DNA of 47,451 nt, from contig DVGF01000030.1 in the NCBI GenBank assembly GCA_018712835.1, positions 1-47,451 of the forward strand. The letters are read 5' to 3'. Positions 1 through 8,269 of the stretch are shown here, one piece after another; the first letter of the stretch is position 1; each line of letters begins with the position of its first letter. The notes beneath the pieces are model-generated. The model was not told where the DNA came from. It saw only the letters and a program-made list of their open reading frames with translations, and did not search any database. The translations under genes were made by a program, and so were the position numbers. The DNA comes from Candidatus Ventrenecus stercoripullorum. GTDB taxonomy: Bacteria > Bacillota_I > Bacilli_A > RF39 > UBA660.

Positions 1-483
1 CATTATCATACCAAAAGACCTATTCTTACTTTTAAACCTACCGATGAAGAAGGACATATTGAACATGGTTTATATACATCCTTTCATCTTGTTCTTGAAA
101 ACTTTGACAATCCTCAGTATACTATAAGTGAAAGAGTTAGGAAATTCATGGAATTTATGGGGAATAAGCCAGATACAATTTCTAACTTAAAAGAAAAGTA
201 TAAGGATGGTGATGTCATGGCATTTGCTAAAAAAGCAGAAGAATTATCCAAAAACACAAGATTTATTAACTATTACAACATTGAAGAGATGCATGAAGCA
301 GAGAAACAGGACTTTTATAACACTGGTAAACTTGAAGGCGAACATCAACGTAGCATAGAAATAGCTAAAAACATGCTAGATTTAGAGATTGACATCGATA
401 AAATTGTAAAAGCAACCGGTTTATCAGAAGAAGAAATCAGCCATTTAAAAGAGTCATCTGATAACAATGCAGATAGGAAATAG
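1..483 (+). CDS. Rpn-family PD-(D/E)XK nuclease/putative transposase, C-terminal part (5' end outside window)
   Basis: The reading frame is open from the first base, so the ORF-track ATG at 148 is internal and the real start lies left of the window. The visible 160 residues resemble the C-terminal half of Rpn-type recombination-promoting nucleases (PD-(D/E)XK nuclease family transposases): a conserved middle part, then a charged helix rich in Gly/Glu/Lys (TGKLEGEHQRSIEIAKNMLD) and a short helix-turn-helix-like tail (IVKATGLSEEEISHLKE). The same tail logic recurs in the copy at 44190-45082 (GKQQEKYTIAKNLLDLN, MKSTGLSKKEIKELQ). The nuclease active-site region is not in the window. The family assignment rests on this shared tail and is fairly secure; activity cannot be judged. 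Confidence 0.75.
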   Translation, partial: HYHTKRPILTFKPTDEEGHIEHGLYTSFHLVLENFDNPQYTISERVRKFMEFMGNKPDTISNLKEKYKDGDVMAFAKKAEELSKNTRFINYYNIEEMHEAEKQDFYNTGKLEGEHQRSIEIAKNMLDLEIDIDKIVKATGLSEEEISHLKESSDNNADRK

Positions 484-502
484 GATTATCTATTTCTTTT
501 TT
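477..502 (+). terminator. Intrinsic terminator of the Rpn-type gene
   Basis: GAAATAG-gattat-CTATTTC followed by TTTTTT. It overlaps the stop codon of the plus-strand gene and ends inside the tail of the converging minus-strand gene. Confidence 0.7.
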
Positions 503-1356
503 ATTGCTGTTAAGTGCCTCTGTGATTTTCCTATCATATAAATTGCCATGATAGAATTAATTATTGTTACAGCAAAGCCAGATATAGCTGCCATTATTGT
601 ACGAAATATTGCATCGCCATCGCCAAATTGACTTATCATTGCGACTTCTAAAGAAATCATAGCAATCATCGCAGCAGTCAGATTGATAAATTTACTAGCA
701 GATAGTACTGGGCTTTGCGTGTTTTTATATTTGATAACATTCACAATTCCAGCAATTACTAGATAAAAGTCATATAAGGCCACTAAATAAATTAAATATC
801 CTGGGTAAGAAACTTCTTCTTTTTGATGGATAATTAAAATTATCATTCCTGCTAATACAATGTCTAAGAATAAAAGAACAATCCCTATTTGTTTTAGTTT
901 CTGATATTCTTTTATAAGATTTTTTCCAAAGTCATTTTTATGAGCGCTTTTTATTAATGATAGTTTCATAAACCATAATAAAAGGTAATAGACTCCAAAG
1001 GTTATAAACCAAGCAGATTGATAATAAATTCCGGTAAAACATTTTAATAATCCAAATCCTAAATTTATAATAGAAGAAAAAATTAATGATAGCTTGGAAA
1101 TTCTACTATGATTTTGTTGAAACCATTGATAATGTTTGCTTTTTTTCAGAAAATCATTGCTAAATTGGCACGCTTTAAAAAACCATATGCAAAAAATAAT
1201 TAAAGCATAAGTAGATAATAAATATGAGAAGTATGCTAATGGGGTGTCTTCTAAGTGCATGCTAAAAACATAAATTAATAGGATTACACTAATAAAACAC
1301 AGAAGAAATCCAACAATTTTATTAGGATGAAATATTTTTGTGATTATTTTTTTCAT
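490..1356 (-). CDS. Polytopic membrane protein, unknown function
   Basis: 288 residues with about eight hydrophobic segments (near residues 12-32, 42-62, 90-110, 115-135, 155-177, 183-205, 222-242, 255-277) and a Lys-rich C-terminus. The central stretch (NLGFGLLKCFTGIYYQSAWF) recalls cation-diffusion-type helices, but metal-binding His/Asp pairs are not evident, so no transport function is assigned. The start at 1356 is supported by TAGGAG nine bases upstream. It follows the two small genes at 1402-2051 on the same strand but a weak hairpin plus T-run (1385-1406) lies between, so it may be a separate unit. Similar proteins exist in Firmicutes genomes as hypothetical proteins, to my recollection. 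Confidence 0.75.
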   Translation of the reverse strand: MKKIITKIFHPNKIVGFLLCFISVILLIYVFSMHLEDTPLAYFSYLLSTYALIIFCIWFFKACQFSNDFLKKSKHYQWFQQNHSRISKLSLIFSSIINLGFGLLKCFTGIYYQSAWFITFGVYYLLLWFMKLSLIKSAHKNDFGKNLIKEYQKLKQIGIVLLFLDIVLAGMIILIIHQKEEVSYPGYLIYLVALYDFYLVIAGIVNVIKYKNTQSPVLSASKFINLTAAMIAMISLEVAMISQFGDGDAIFRTIMAAISGFAVTIINSIMAIYMIGKSQRHLTAIKKK

Positions 1357-1401
1357 AAAGATTAACTCCTAAAAATATTGTATCATAAAAAAAGAAGTTT
1401 T

Positions 1402-1806
1402 TTATTCCTTCTTTCCATTTTTTTCTTTTAAATAAGAATAAACTGGGTAGTCTAGAACACATATTACTAGCCCTATTACACCAACTATGATGCCAATTAA
1501 CATTTCGGATGCTTCTACACCATCAACCATGCATCTACTCATTCCAAAGCCCATGATAAGTGCTCCGATGACGCCAATTACCCAAGCAAATACTATGCCC
1601 CAGTTCACAGGTCCATGTGTTTTCTTTGGATGATGAGTTCGATATACTGGAATGATACATAATAAGATAATAAAACCAATGATTGCTACGACTACTCCAG
1701 CATTAAATAAATTCCATTCAGGAATTAAGCACATGCACATTCCAACAGCGAATATAAGTCCACCGATTGTTCCTAAAACGATTTCTAATAAAGTTTCTTT
1801 TTTCAT
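1402..1806 (-). CDS. Small four-helix membrane protein
   Basis: 134 residues, hydrophobic segments near 7-28, 33-53, 70-91 and 100-121 separated by short polar loops; the second loop carries a His-rich stretch (YRTHHPKKTHGPVNWG). No known domain recognised. GGAGGG lies six bases before the ATG. It starts 18 bp after the end of the 11-mer repeat gene (1824-2051), so the two are very likely cotranscribed. Confidence 0.7.
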   Translation of the reverse strand: MKKETLLEIVLGTIGGLIFAVGMCMCLIPEWNLFNAGVVVAIIGFIILLCIIPVYRTHHPKKTHGPVNWGIVFAWVIGVIGALIMGFGMSRCMVDGVEASEMLIGIIVGVIGLVICVLDYPVYSYLKEKNGKKE

Positions 1807-1823
1807 CTGTTTCCCTCCATTTT

Positions 1824-2051
1824 TTATTTTCTTTCTTCTTGTTCTTTTTTTAATCTTTCTTTTGCTTCTTCGATGGTTTCATCTTCTTTTCTTAAAAAGG
1901 TATCTACAAATTTGTTTTCGATTTTTTCATAACCACCAACGACTGTATCTTCTACCTTTTTATAGCCTCCAACGACGGTGTCTTCAATCTTTTGGTAACC
2001 GTTGACTACAGTTTTTTCGATTTTTTTGTTTGCTTCTACTAATTTAGACAT
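1824..2051 (-). CDS. 75-residue protein made of 11-residue amphipathic repeats
   Basis: The protein is mostly a tandem repeat of an 11-mer: VVNGYQKIEDT, VVGGYKKVEDT, VVGGYEKIENK, then a diverged unit (FVDTFLRKEDE) and a charged coiled tail ending KKEQEERK. Eleven-residue periodicity is typical of elongated amphipathic helices (LEA-like or lipid-surface-binding helices). It has no signal peptide or transmembrane helix, so it is probably cytoplasmic or membrane-surface associated. It heads the unit with the four-helix membrane protein and lies divergent from the TetR gene, 114 bp from that gene's start. Function unknown; whether TetR controls it is only a guess from position. Confidence 0.7.
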   Translation of the reverse strand: MSKLVEANKKIEKTVVNGYQKIEDTVVGGYKKVEDTVVGGYEKIENKFVDTFLRKEDETIEEAKERLKKEQEERK

Positions 2052-2075
2052 ATTTACTCCTTTCTAAAACAACAC

Positions 2076-2104
2076 TTGTTTGTTTCATACGTTTTTAGTA
2101 TAAT
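2076..2104 (+). promoter_or_regulatory. Sigma-A-type promoter for the TetR gene
   Basis: TTGTTT (2076-2081), 17 bp, TATAAT (2099-2104). Inverted heptamers TTGTTTC (around 2080-2086) and GAAACAA (around 2119-2125) bracket the -10 and could be an operator. Confidence 0.65.
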
Positions 2105-2165
2105 TTTTTTAGAAAAAAGAAACAATCATCAATTTTTAAACATTTGTTGGAATAATGGAGGAGAT

Positions 2166-2702
2166 ATGAATACACCGAATAATAAAAGAAAAAGGGAGTC
2201 GAAGCAAAAAATAGAAAAAGTTTTTATTCAATTGTTGCAAACAAAAGAATTAAATGAAATCTCTGTTACAGAAATTTGTAAAGAAGCTCATCTTAATCGT
2301 TCTACCTTTTATGCAAATTATTTAGATGTTTATGATTTAGCAGATAAGGTTGCCTTAGATTTAGAACAGGAAGTTTTTTCTCTTTATAAAGAAGAAAGAG
2401 ACACAAAATATAATTCTAATGACTTTTTAAAATTATTTCGGCATATTAAAGAAAATCAAATTTTTTATCAAACTTATTTTAAATTAAATAAAGATCAAAA
2501 TTTTAATGGAGTTTTACTTTATGACACAAATCTATCGAAAGTATTTTTTAATGATAAATATGTGGATTATCATATAGAGTTTTTTAAGGCAGGGTTGAAT
2601 GCAATTATTAAAAAATGGCTTTATAATGGGTGCAAGGAAGAACCAGAAGAGATTGACTTTATTATTAAAGAGGAATATAAAACCAAGAATTTTAACTTTT
2701 AA
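2166..2702 (+). CDS. TetR/AcrR family transcriptional regulator
   Basis: 178 residues from the ATG at 2166, which follows GGAGGAG by five bases; the track start at 2076 overlaps the promoter and is too far upstream. Residues about 8-55 form the TetR helix-turn-helix (KIEKVFIQLLQTKELNEISV followed by TEICKEAHLNRSTFYANY). The remainder is a short all-helical ligand/dimer domain of the type with a C-terminal 'TetR_C' region found in Firmicutes regulators. The gene is divergent from the small membrane-protein pair at 1402-2051, which is the most likely regulatory target besides itself. The ligand is unknown. Confidence 0.85.
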   Translation: MNTPNNKRKRESKQKIEKVFIQLLQTKELNEISVTEICKEAHLNRSTFYANYLDVYDLADKVALDLEQEVFSLYKEERDTKYNSNDFLKLFRHIKENQIFYQTYFKLNKDQNFNGVLLYDTNLSKVFFNDKYVDYHIEFFKAGLNAIIKKWLYNGCKEEPEEIDFIIKEEYKTKNFNF

Positions 2703-2718
2703 TTCTTGGTTATTTTTT
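2682..2718 (+). terminator. Intrinsic terminator after TetR gene
   Basis: ACCAAGAATT...AATTCTTGGT followed by a T-rich run (TATTTTTTT). It overlaps the stop codon of tetR and the 3' end of the opposing kinase gene. Confidence 0.75.
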
Positions 2719-3222
2719 TAGTTGAAATTGATTTTGATTTAAAATTTCTTTTACTGTTTCTTCTACTGAAAGTTTTGACGTATCTAGGATATTTTGTTTT
2801 GGATATTCTGCTTCTTTAAAATCTTGGAGGAGTTCTAGACACCGTGGACCCATTTGCCAGTCTTCTCTTCTTTCTTTATCGCGAGCCAAAATGGTTTCTT
2901 CATCTACTAAAAGGACGATGAATTTTGTATCAATTCCTTCAAAAGAATTTTGTAATAGGCTTAAATTTTCTGGCATAATGATGTAATTAAATACAACATC
3001 GTATCCATAGTCTAAATAGGTTTTGATTATATTTATGCAAACTTTCCAGAAAACTTCTAAGTGATTTCCTTCTTTCCAAGGAGACACATAACTACCTACT
3101 ACATGATGATATACTTCATCACCTTCTAGTAATACAGACTTTTCTAAGGACTCTGCGATAGCTTTCGAAACAGTACTTTTTCCAACTCCGGCCGGACCGG
3201 TAATTAAATATAATTTACTCAT
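2710..3222 (-). CDS. P-loop NTPase/small-molecule kinase (AAA_33-like)
   Basis: 170 residues beginning with a Walker A loop, GPAGVGKST, at about residues 8-16. A conserved 'LLEGDEVYHHV' acidic segment follows at about 31-41, as in AAA_33/shikimate-kinase-like phosphotransferases where the Asp contacts the substrate or Mg. A lid-like basic stretch (ARDKERREDWQMG) is near residue 113. The substrate is not identifiable. The start overlaps the stop of the upstream NUDIX gene by four bases (ATGA), so the pair is translationally coupled; this suggests nucleotide or phosphorylated-metabolite housekeeping, but that is inference. Confidence 0.75.
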   Translation of the reverse strand: MSKLYLITGPAGVGKSTVSKAIAESLEKSVLLEGDEVYHHVVGSYVSPWKEGNHLEVFWKVCINIIKTYLDYGYDVVFNYIIMPENLSLLQNSFEGIDTKFIVLLVDEETILARDKERREDWQMGPRCLELLQDFKEAEYPKQNILDTSKLSVEETVKEILNQNQFQLKK

Positions 3223-3821
3223 GATTTTCTCCTTTTTAATTTCAGATATGTTTCAATTAAATCTGGGTCGTTTTGATTTTCTGGAATATTTGAAATATCA
3301 AAGAATTTTATTTCTTTTGACTCTTCATCCCATTTTAACTCTCCTGTGTAATTACGAACACAGTAAAGAGCTGTATTATTTATCACTACATCTCCATTTG
3401 GATAATCATTTCTTCTACTTGGTCCGGTTACTAGTGCGATTAATTCTAAATCTTTTTCCAGAACTTCTAAATTTGTTTCTTCTTTGATTTCACGAATGAC
3501 TGTCTCTTCGATTCTTTCTCCTAATTCTTGACAGCCTCCTGGAACTCCCCATTTATCTCTGTCAGCCCTTCTTTGTAACAATATTTGTCCTTTGTCATTT
3601 AAGATAATGGCTGCGGCTCCATCTTGGAGTAAGACAAATTTATGACGTAACTCTCCCATACACATTCTAGCGAATACTGGGTAACCGATAATATTACTTA
3701 GTTTTATAATTTCATCGGGTGTCATTTGGTTTACGATTTCTGTTAGTTGTTCATAAGAAATATTTCTTTTTTCTTCTGTTGATAATTTTTTTATATCATT
3801 TAAGATTTCTTTTGAGTCCAT
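3219..3821 (-). CDS. NUDIX hydrolase with N-terminal helical extension
   Basis: 200 residues. Residues 1-60 are a charged helical extension (about 60 residues more than a minimal NUDIX domain) and about 62-195 the NUDIX fold. The NUDIX box is clear near residues 96-118 (GCQELGERIEETVIREIKEE), with the terminal Gly of the consensus replaced by Asn (EETNL instead of EEXGU). The catalytic REXXEE core is intact. NUDIX enzymes hydrolyse nucleoside diphosphates linked to another moiety; the substrate here cannot be read from sequence. It is the upstream partner of the P-loop kinase, overlapping by four bases. Confidence 0.88.
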   Translation of the reverse strand: MDSKEILNDIKKLSTEEKRNISYEQLTEIVNQMTPDEIIKLSNIIGYPVFARMCMGELRHKFVLLQDGAAAIILNDKGQILLQRRADRDKWGVPGGCQELGERIEETVIREIKEETNLEVLEKDLELIALVTGPSRRNDYPNGDVVINNTALYCVRNYTGELKWDEESKEIKFFDISNIPENQNDPDLIETYLKLKRRKS

Positions 3822-3839
3822 TTGTTTTACTTCTTTCTT

Positions 3840-4220
3840 TTAGATATGATTTTCCATATTGATGTTATTTTGTTTGATTAAATTATCTAGTTCTTTTTTG
3901 GAAATGTAACTTTGCGAATAAGGAAGAGTCTCTGTTTCTTTTTGGTAAATGCTTTTAATACCACTTAGGAAAGGAATTCTATCATAGATGTAAAATGCGT
4001 CTTGTAAAAATCCTATGTTCTTTTGATACTTACTTGCTTTTTCGCTTGTATAATCTTTTTCCATTTTTTCTATTAGTCTTGTTACATCACCGCCATCATA
4101 ATAATCTTCCACAGCATTCGCTAAACATAGACTAAGAATATTATTTTTCATTTTATATTCTACATCAATTACAACATAATAGATATTGTTTTGTAATTTT
4201 ATTCTTTTTTCAATAGTCAT
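3840..4220 (-). CDS. Hypothetical protein
   Basis: 126 residues, mixed alpha/beta, no transmembrane segment and no motif I recognise. It opens with a probable beta hairpin (IKLQNNIYYVVIDVEYKMKN) and continues as charged helices with several tyrosines. It lies between the DUF2207 gene (31 bp upstream) and the NUDIX gene (18 bp downstream) on the same strand, so it is probably part of one transcript with LemA and DUF2207. The ribosome binding site is a weak AAGAAAGAAG run. Confidence 0.6.
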   Translation of the reverse strand: MTIEKRIKLQNNIYYVVIDVEYKMKNNILSLCLANAVEDYYDGGDVTRLIEKMEKDYTSEKASKYQKNIGFLQDAFYIYDRIPFLSGIKSIYQKETETLPYSQSYISKKELDNLIKQNNINMENHI

Positions 4221-4250
4221 ATTTTTTTCTTCTTTCTTTATATTTTTTGT

Positions 4251-6734
4251 TTACCAGGAAGAGCCTCCTCCTCCGCCACTTCCGCCGCCAGAGGAACCGC
4301 CCCCTGAACCACCAGAAGAACCACCGCTAGAAGGACTTTGGGACATTGCTCTTTCTGCAGAAGTCATTGTTGTATTCATAAAACTTGAAAACATTACTAC
4401 ATCAAATGTGCTTGGAGAGTCATACCAGGTTGGTGGTTCAGTCGCAATAGTTTCAAATTTTTTAATCCATTTATCAGAAATTCCTAAAACATATGTGTAA
4501 GGTAAGATGTCATAGAAGTAAGTAGGATGTTCCATTACAAGGGCTTCTAATTTTTCTTTTTCTGCGGTTTCAAGGAAATTTTTAAATCCCTTAATCTTTC
4601 CTAACATTTCTATACCATAGTCGGTTCTTTTTGGCATAAGTTTAAAGAAAACCATAATTCCTATTAATGATACTAGACCTAATATGCAGCCAACAAGAAA
4701 GATTGGTTCGCTTAATACGATGTTCCAAATCGGTAATGATGAGACTATTGGTATGAAAGATAGTAACATAATAACATTCCATGCGATTGTAAATGATATA
4801 TTTGGGACCGTGAGACCAATTAAGAAAAACATAGAATAAAATCCAAATACAAAGAGGATTGTTATTAATGTACTTATGCCACCGGTTTCTAAAGAAGGTG
4901 CAGTTAATGTTGCAATCATTGTTAAAATCATAAATAATATCAGAATTGGTTTAGTAAAGCTATTTTTTACAAATATTTTTTCTTTATTTTCTTTTGCTGA
5001 TATATTTTTTATAATTTCATTCATTGTAAGATAAAAACTATTTTCTAAGTCTTCTTTTCTTACTTCATTTTTCATTTTAAATAAACCTGTTAAAAATAGT
5101 CTTTCTGAGGCATCGTTGCCATCGTATTCTTTTAGTTTGGTAATTTTAAAACTTTTTGACTTAGCAAATAAAGAAGTTTCTTCGGTTTCACTAATTTTTA
5201 TATATCCTTTATTAGCCAGATAAATCATTAGGGATATTACATCTTTTTTCTCGGCTTTGCCCTTATACAAATAGCCTACTTCTAAACTATTAAATCCTTC
5301 TGGTGGATAGAATTCAACGGTCTCTATTACCTTTTTGTCGCGACCAAATTTTAACCATAAAATGAATGAAATAATTAAACATAAAATAGGAACAATTAAC
5401 ATGAAATAGGTATCACTACCATAATTTAGTTCTGCTCCGACAAAATAACCTTCTTCTAATTCTGTTCGAATAGTAAGTCCTTCATTTTCTTCTAATATTC
5501 CATCATAGCTACCAGTAATGGTGTTATTTTCCACTTGGTATGTAATATTCTGGTTTTCTAATTCTCCATGACTCCCACTGGAAAATCCTAGCTTTGTTTC
5601 ATCAAAGTCTTTTGGCATTTCGACAGTAAATGTGATATTTCCAATGGCTGTATCCCACTCTTCACCAATTAAGTCAAAATATAATTCGTCATAATCTCTC
5701 GTTTTATCTTTTCCTAAATTGTAGTTGTATTTTATGACATAAGTAGCTTTTCCTGTAAATGTTTTAAAGGCATCTCCTATTTGTATTACATAATATCCAT
5801 TTTCTTTTGTTGTTGTGTAGGTGTTATCTACTGTTACATTAGAAATTTGTACTCTGTTTTGTTCACTAGTACCATCTAATCTTTCTACTAAGTTGGTAAG
5901 AGGGATCCGTCTAATAATTCCATGTCTTTCTTCTTGAAAATTTGCTGTGATAGTTTCTGTAATATCTAATGTATTGTTTTCATTTACTTTTACATGGATA
6001 TCGTAAGCATCAATCACATATGGATATGCATTATATTTAGAGAGCTTGCTAGGAGTAGTGGATCCTGACTGGGTTTCAAAGTAACCTTGTGGTAGTTCTA
6101 AATACATTGTTATACCTGCATATTCTTCTAATATTCCTTGATATGAGCCCTTTATCGTAGTATTTTCTACTGTATATTCGATTTTTTGCTCTGTAGATCC
6201 ATAATTACCACCTAAAAATTCTAAATTTGTGTCATCAAACTCTTTAGGCATCTCTATTTGAAAGGTCACATTACCAATGACTGTATCCCAATCTATACCA
6301 ATAATATCATAGTATATTTCATCAAAAGTAAGATATTCGTCTTGGCCTAAGTCTAAAGTATAGGAAATCATATAAGTATTTGTTCCTGTCACTTCTTTTT
6401 CTGTAGAACCAATTTGAATTTGATATTCTCCGTCTTTTTCATTTGTTGTAAATTCTTGGTTTACTTCTACATTAGAAATGGTTTCATTTTCGTTTAAAGG
6501 AATATTTCTTAAAATACCTTGAGATGCTTCGCGGAAATTTACTGTTATCGTTTCACTCACATTTATTGTATTGTCTTGCTGGACTTCTAAATTCACATCA
6601 TAGGCATCTATAACATATTCATAATTATTGTATTCTTCTTGCATACTTGGTGTATATTCATCTACTAAAGCATTCCCTTGTTTTATAAAAAAGCAAGAGA
6701 GAATTACTATTATCCCCAATAACCCTTTTTTCAT
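4251..6734 (-). CDS. DUF2207 membrane protein with duplicated ectodomain and Gly/Ser-rich tail
   Basis: 827 residues. A signal peptide occupies about 1-22. Two copies of the DUF2207 extracellular domain follow, at about 35-225 (VIDAYDVNLEVQQDNTINVS) and 235-435 (VIDAYDIHVKVNENNTLDIT). After a transmembrane helix near 445-465 comes a cytoplasmic region, then four more helices at about 605-715, and a low-complexity tail ending in a GGSSGGSGGGSS-type run before a final SSW. The usual DUF2207 protein has one ectodomain and about 550-650 residues, so the tandem copy is unusual. It starts two bases after the LemA stop, the classic LemA-DUF2207 pair of Gram-positive bacteria; role in the envelope is suspected, not known. 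Confidence 0.9.
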   Translation of the reverse strand: MKKGLLGIIVILSCFFIKQGNALVDEYTPSMQEEYNNYEYVIDAYDVNLEVQQDNTINVSETITVNFREASQGILRNIPLNENETISNVEVNQEFTTNEKDGEYQIQIGSTEKEVTGTNTYMISYTLDLGQDEYLTFDEIYYDIIGIDWDTVIGNVTFQIEMPKEFDDTNLEFLGGNYGSTEQKIEYTVENTTIKGSYQGILEEYAGITMYLELPQGYFETQSGSTTPSKLSKYNAYPYVIDAYDIHVKVNENNTLDITETITANFQEERHGIIRRIPLTNLVERLDGTSEQNRVQISNVTVDNTYTTTKENGYYVIQIGDAFKTFTGKATYVIKYNYNLGKDKTRDYDELYFDLIGEEWDTAIGNITFTVEMPKDFDETKLGFSSGSHGELENQNITYQVENNTITGSYDGILEENEGLTIRTELEEGYFVGAELNYGSDTYFMLIVPILCLIISFILWLKFGRDKKVIETVEFYPPEGFNSLEVGYLYKGKAEKKDVISLMIYLANKGYIKISETEETSLFAKSKSFKITKLKEYDGNDASERLFLTGLFKMKNEVRKEDLENSFYLTMNEIIKNISAKENKEKIFVKNSFTKPILILFMILTMIATLTAPSLETGGISTLITILFVFGFYSMFFLIGLTVPNISFTIAWNVIMLLSFIPIVSSLPIWNIVLSEPIFLVGCILGLVSLIGIMVFFKLMPKRTDYGIEMLGKIKGFKNFLETAEKEKLEALVMEHPTYFYDILPYTYVLGISDKWIKKFETIATEPPTWYDSPSTFDVVMFSSFMNTTMTSAERAMSQSPSSGGSSGGSGGGSSGGGSGGGGGSSW

Positions 6735-6735
6735 C

Positions 6736-7284
6736 TTATAACTCCACTTCTACATTTTCTTTTTCTTCTTCTTTTATTTCAAGCATTTTTTTAGTTCGAT
6801 AATGAAAGAGTTTGGCAATCATGTTACTTGGAAACATTTCTACTTTATTGTTATACATACGAACAACTGCGTTGTAATATTTTCTAGAATTAGCTATATC
6901 ATTTTCTACTTGTGTTAGTTCTTTACTTAAATCCTTAAAATTTTCACTTGCTTTTAAATCTGGATAATTTTCCGCTAAAAACATAATTTTTTGTATATTA
7001 CTGTTTAACTCTTCGTTTGTTTGTAATTTTTCTTCGTTTGACATTGTATCATACATATGATTTCTTAAACTGATTACTTTTTCTAATGTCTCTTTTTCGT
7101 GTTTTGCATAACCTTTTACAGTTTCGACTAAATTAGGAATTAAATCCCATCTTTTTTTCAAATAAACATCCATCGTTGAAAACGCTTCTTTCACTTTATT
7201 GGTTAGGGTAATTAAACTATTGTAAACTATAAATACATAAATTAGAATTACCACTACAATCGCAACAACAATATAAATCCACAT
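6736..7284 (-). CDS. LemA family protein
   Basis: 182 residues: one N-terminal transmembrane helix (about 2-24) then a long helical bundle. Conserved LemA features are present, such as VKEAFSTMDVYLKKRWDLIP around residues 32-51 and NLVETVKGYAKHEKET just after, plus the ENDIANSRKYYNAVVRMYN segment near 127. LemA proteins are membrane-anchored helical proteins of uncertain function, very often encoded next to DUF2207 proteins, as here. GAGG lies ten bases upstream of the ATG and a good -10 sits at 7308-7313, so LemA is the first gene of the LemA/DUF2207 unit. Confidence 0.92.
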   Translation of the reverse strand: MWIYIVVAIVVVILIYVFIVYNSLITLTNKVKEAFSTMDVYLKKRWDLIPNLVETVKGYAKHEKETLEKVISLRNHMYDTMSNEEKLQTNEELNSNIQKIMFLAENYPDLKASENFKDLSKELTQVENDIANSRKYYNAVVRMYNNKVEMFPSNMIAKLFHYRTKKMLEIKEEEKENVEVEL

Positions 7285-7307
7285 AGTTTCACTTCCTCTA
7301 TGATTTT

Positions 7308-7336
7308 ATTATATCATGCTACTTATTTCATGAAAA
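7308..7336 (-). promoter_or_regulatory. Promoter of the lemA-DUF2207 unit
   Basis: On the minus strand: TTTTCA (-35, 7331-7336), 17 bp, TATAAT (7308-7313), preceded by TGA giving an extended -10 (CATGATATAAT). Confidence 0.6.
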
Positions 7337-7359
7337 GAAAAAAAAGTCACTTAGACTTT
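7336..7359 (-). terminator. Intrinsic terminator of the DUF3592 gene
   Basis: Minus strand AAAGTC-taagt-GACTTT followed by a T-run; it overlaps the stop codon. Confidence 0.6.
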
Positions 7360-8199
7360 CTTCTTAAGTTTTTGAATCGGGCTACCTATAAAGCCATAAA
7401 TTCCTACTACACTAAAAAGAAGACCTACTCCTAAAGCTAGATAATCTGGTTCTCTTTCAATTACAAGGATTTCTTCAGGTTTTTTTGGATTATAACGGAC
7501 ATCTACTGTTGTATTTTGTTTTTTAGGTTGTGATGTATAATAGTTTCCTGTTGATTGGTAAGTTTGACCATCTATAACAAACTCTAATACTTCGGTTTTT
7601 AATCCTGCTTTATTTTCTTCATACCCTACTACTGTAGCAGTTGTAGGTTTATAAGTTATTGTTTTTAAATTGAACGTTTCAAATCCATCTGTTGCATAGG
7701 ATAATATGACAATCCCAATTAAAAAGAAGATAAAGCATAGTAGCATTTGTTGCCATAATTTCATTGGTGTCACTTTTATTCCATTGATATATTCTACATT
7801 CTCAGTTCTTTCTATACCAAGAGATTTTAAAAAGAAATGTATTCCTAGTATTGCACTTGTAAAAATAAAAGCAATGATTATGATAATTGTAGTATCAAGA
7901 GAATTAATAATATCACTAGGATTTTGTGGGTTATACTTTATGTTTACTGTTCGAGGAATTCTCGTTCGACCATCAGAAATTTCTTCTTGATAAGGCTTAT
8001 TATTTACTACATATTCTATTAGTAGTTGACCGTCGTTATACTCCTCTATCACTACAGCTTCTGCTGGTTCATAGTTTAAATATTTTTCGATATAATCACT
8101 TAACTTTGGAAAAGACATGTAAAGTATAAATATTGATGCGGCAATGCCAACAATCCCTAGTGCTATGCCTATCCATTTTTCTTTTTGTAATTCTTTCAT
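7351..8199 (-). CDS. Membrane protein with two DUF3592 domains
   Basis: 282 residues with four transmembrane helices (about 10-30, 103-124, 148-168, 252-272). Two extracytoplasmic beta domains, roughly 40-100 and 180-248, are copies of one another. The second reads like canonical DUF3592: ATVVGYEENKAG, then EFVIDGQTYQSTGNYYTSQP and VDVRYNPKKPEEI. The first copy is diverged (AVVIEEYNDGQLLIEYVV, then VNIKYNPQNPSDI). DUF3592 function is unknown. It is a separate transcription unit from lemA, with its own terminator. Like the neighbouring DUF2207 protein it shows an internal duplication. Confidence 0.8.
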   Translation of the reverse strand: MKELQKEKWIGIALGIVGIAASIFILYMSFPKLSDYIEKYLNYEPAEAVVIEEYNDGQLLIEYVVNNKPYQEEISDGRTRIPRTVNIKYNPQNPSDIINSLDTTIIIIIAFIFTSAILGIHFFLKSLGIERTENVEYINGIKVTPMKLWQQMLLCFIFFLIGIVILSYATDGFETFNLKTITYKPTTATVVGYEENKAGLKTEVLEFVIDGQTYQSTGNYYTSQPKKQNTTVDVRYNPKKPEEILVIEREPDYLALGVGLLFSVVGIYGFIGSPIQKLKKKV

Positions 8200-8240
8200 A
8201 ACATAAACTCCTATGGTTGTATTTTATCATGAATAAACTA

Positions 8241-8264
8241 GAAAAAAAAGAACGAAATTCGTTC
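8241..8264 (-). terminator. Intrinsic terminator after flavin reductase gene
   Basis: Minus strand GAACGA-att-TCGTTC followed by TTTTTTTTC. Confidence 0.6.
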
Positions 8265-8269
8265 CTTTC

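Noticed and set aside
1652-2005. Plus-strand ORF of 117 residues
   Set aside because: Overlaps two well-supported minus-strand genes; composition (Phe/Leu/Ile-rich) is typical of a shadow frame.
4186-4500. Plus-strand ORF with a Pro/Glu-rich run (PPPPLPPPEEPPP)
   Set aside because: It is the antisense of the Gly/Ser-rich tail of the DUF2207 gene; no ribosome binding site or promoter.
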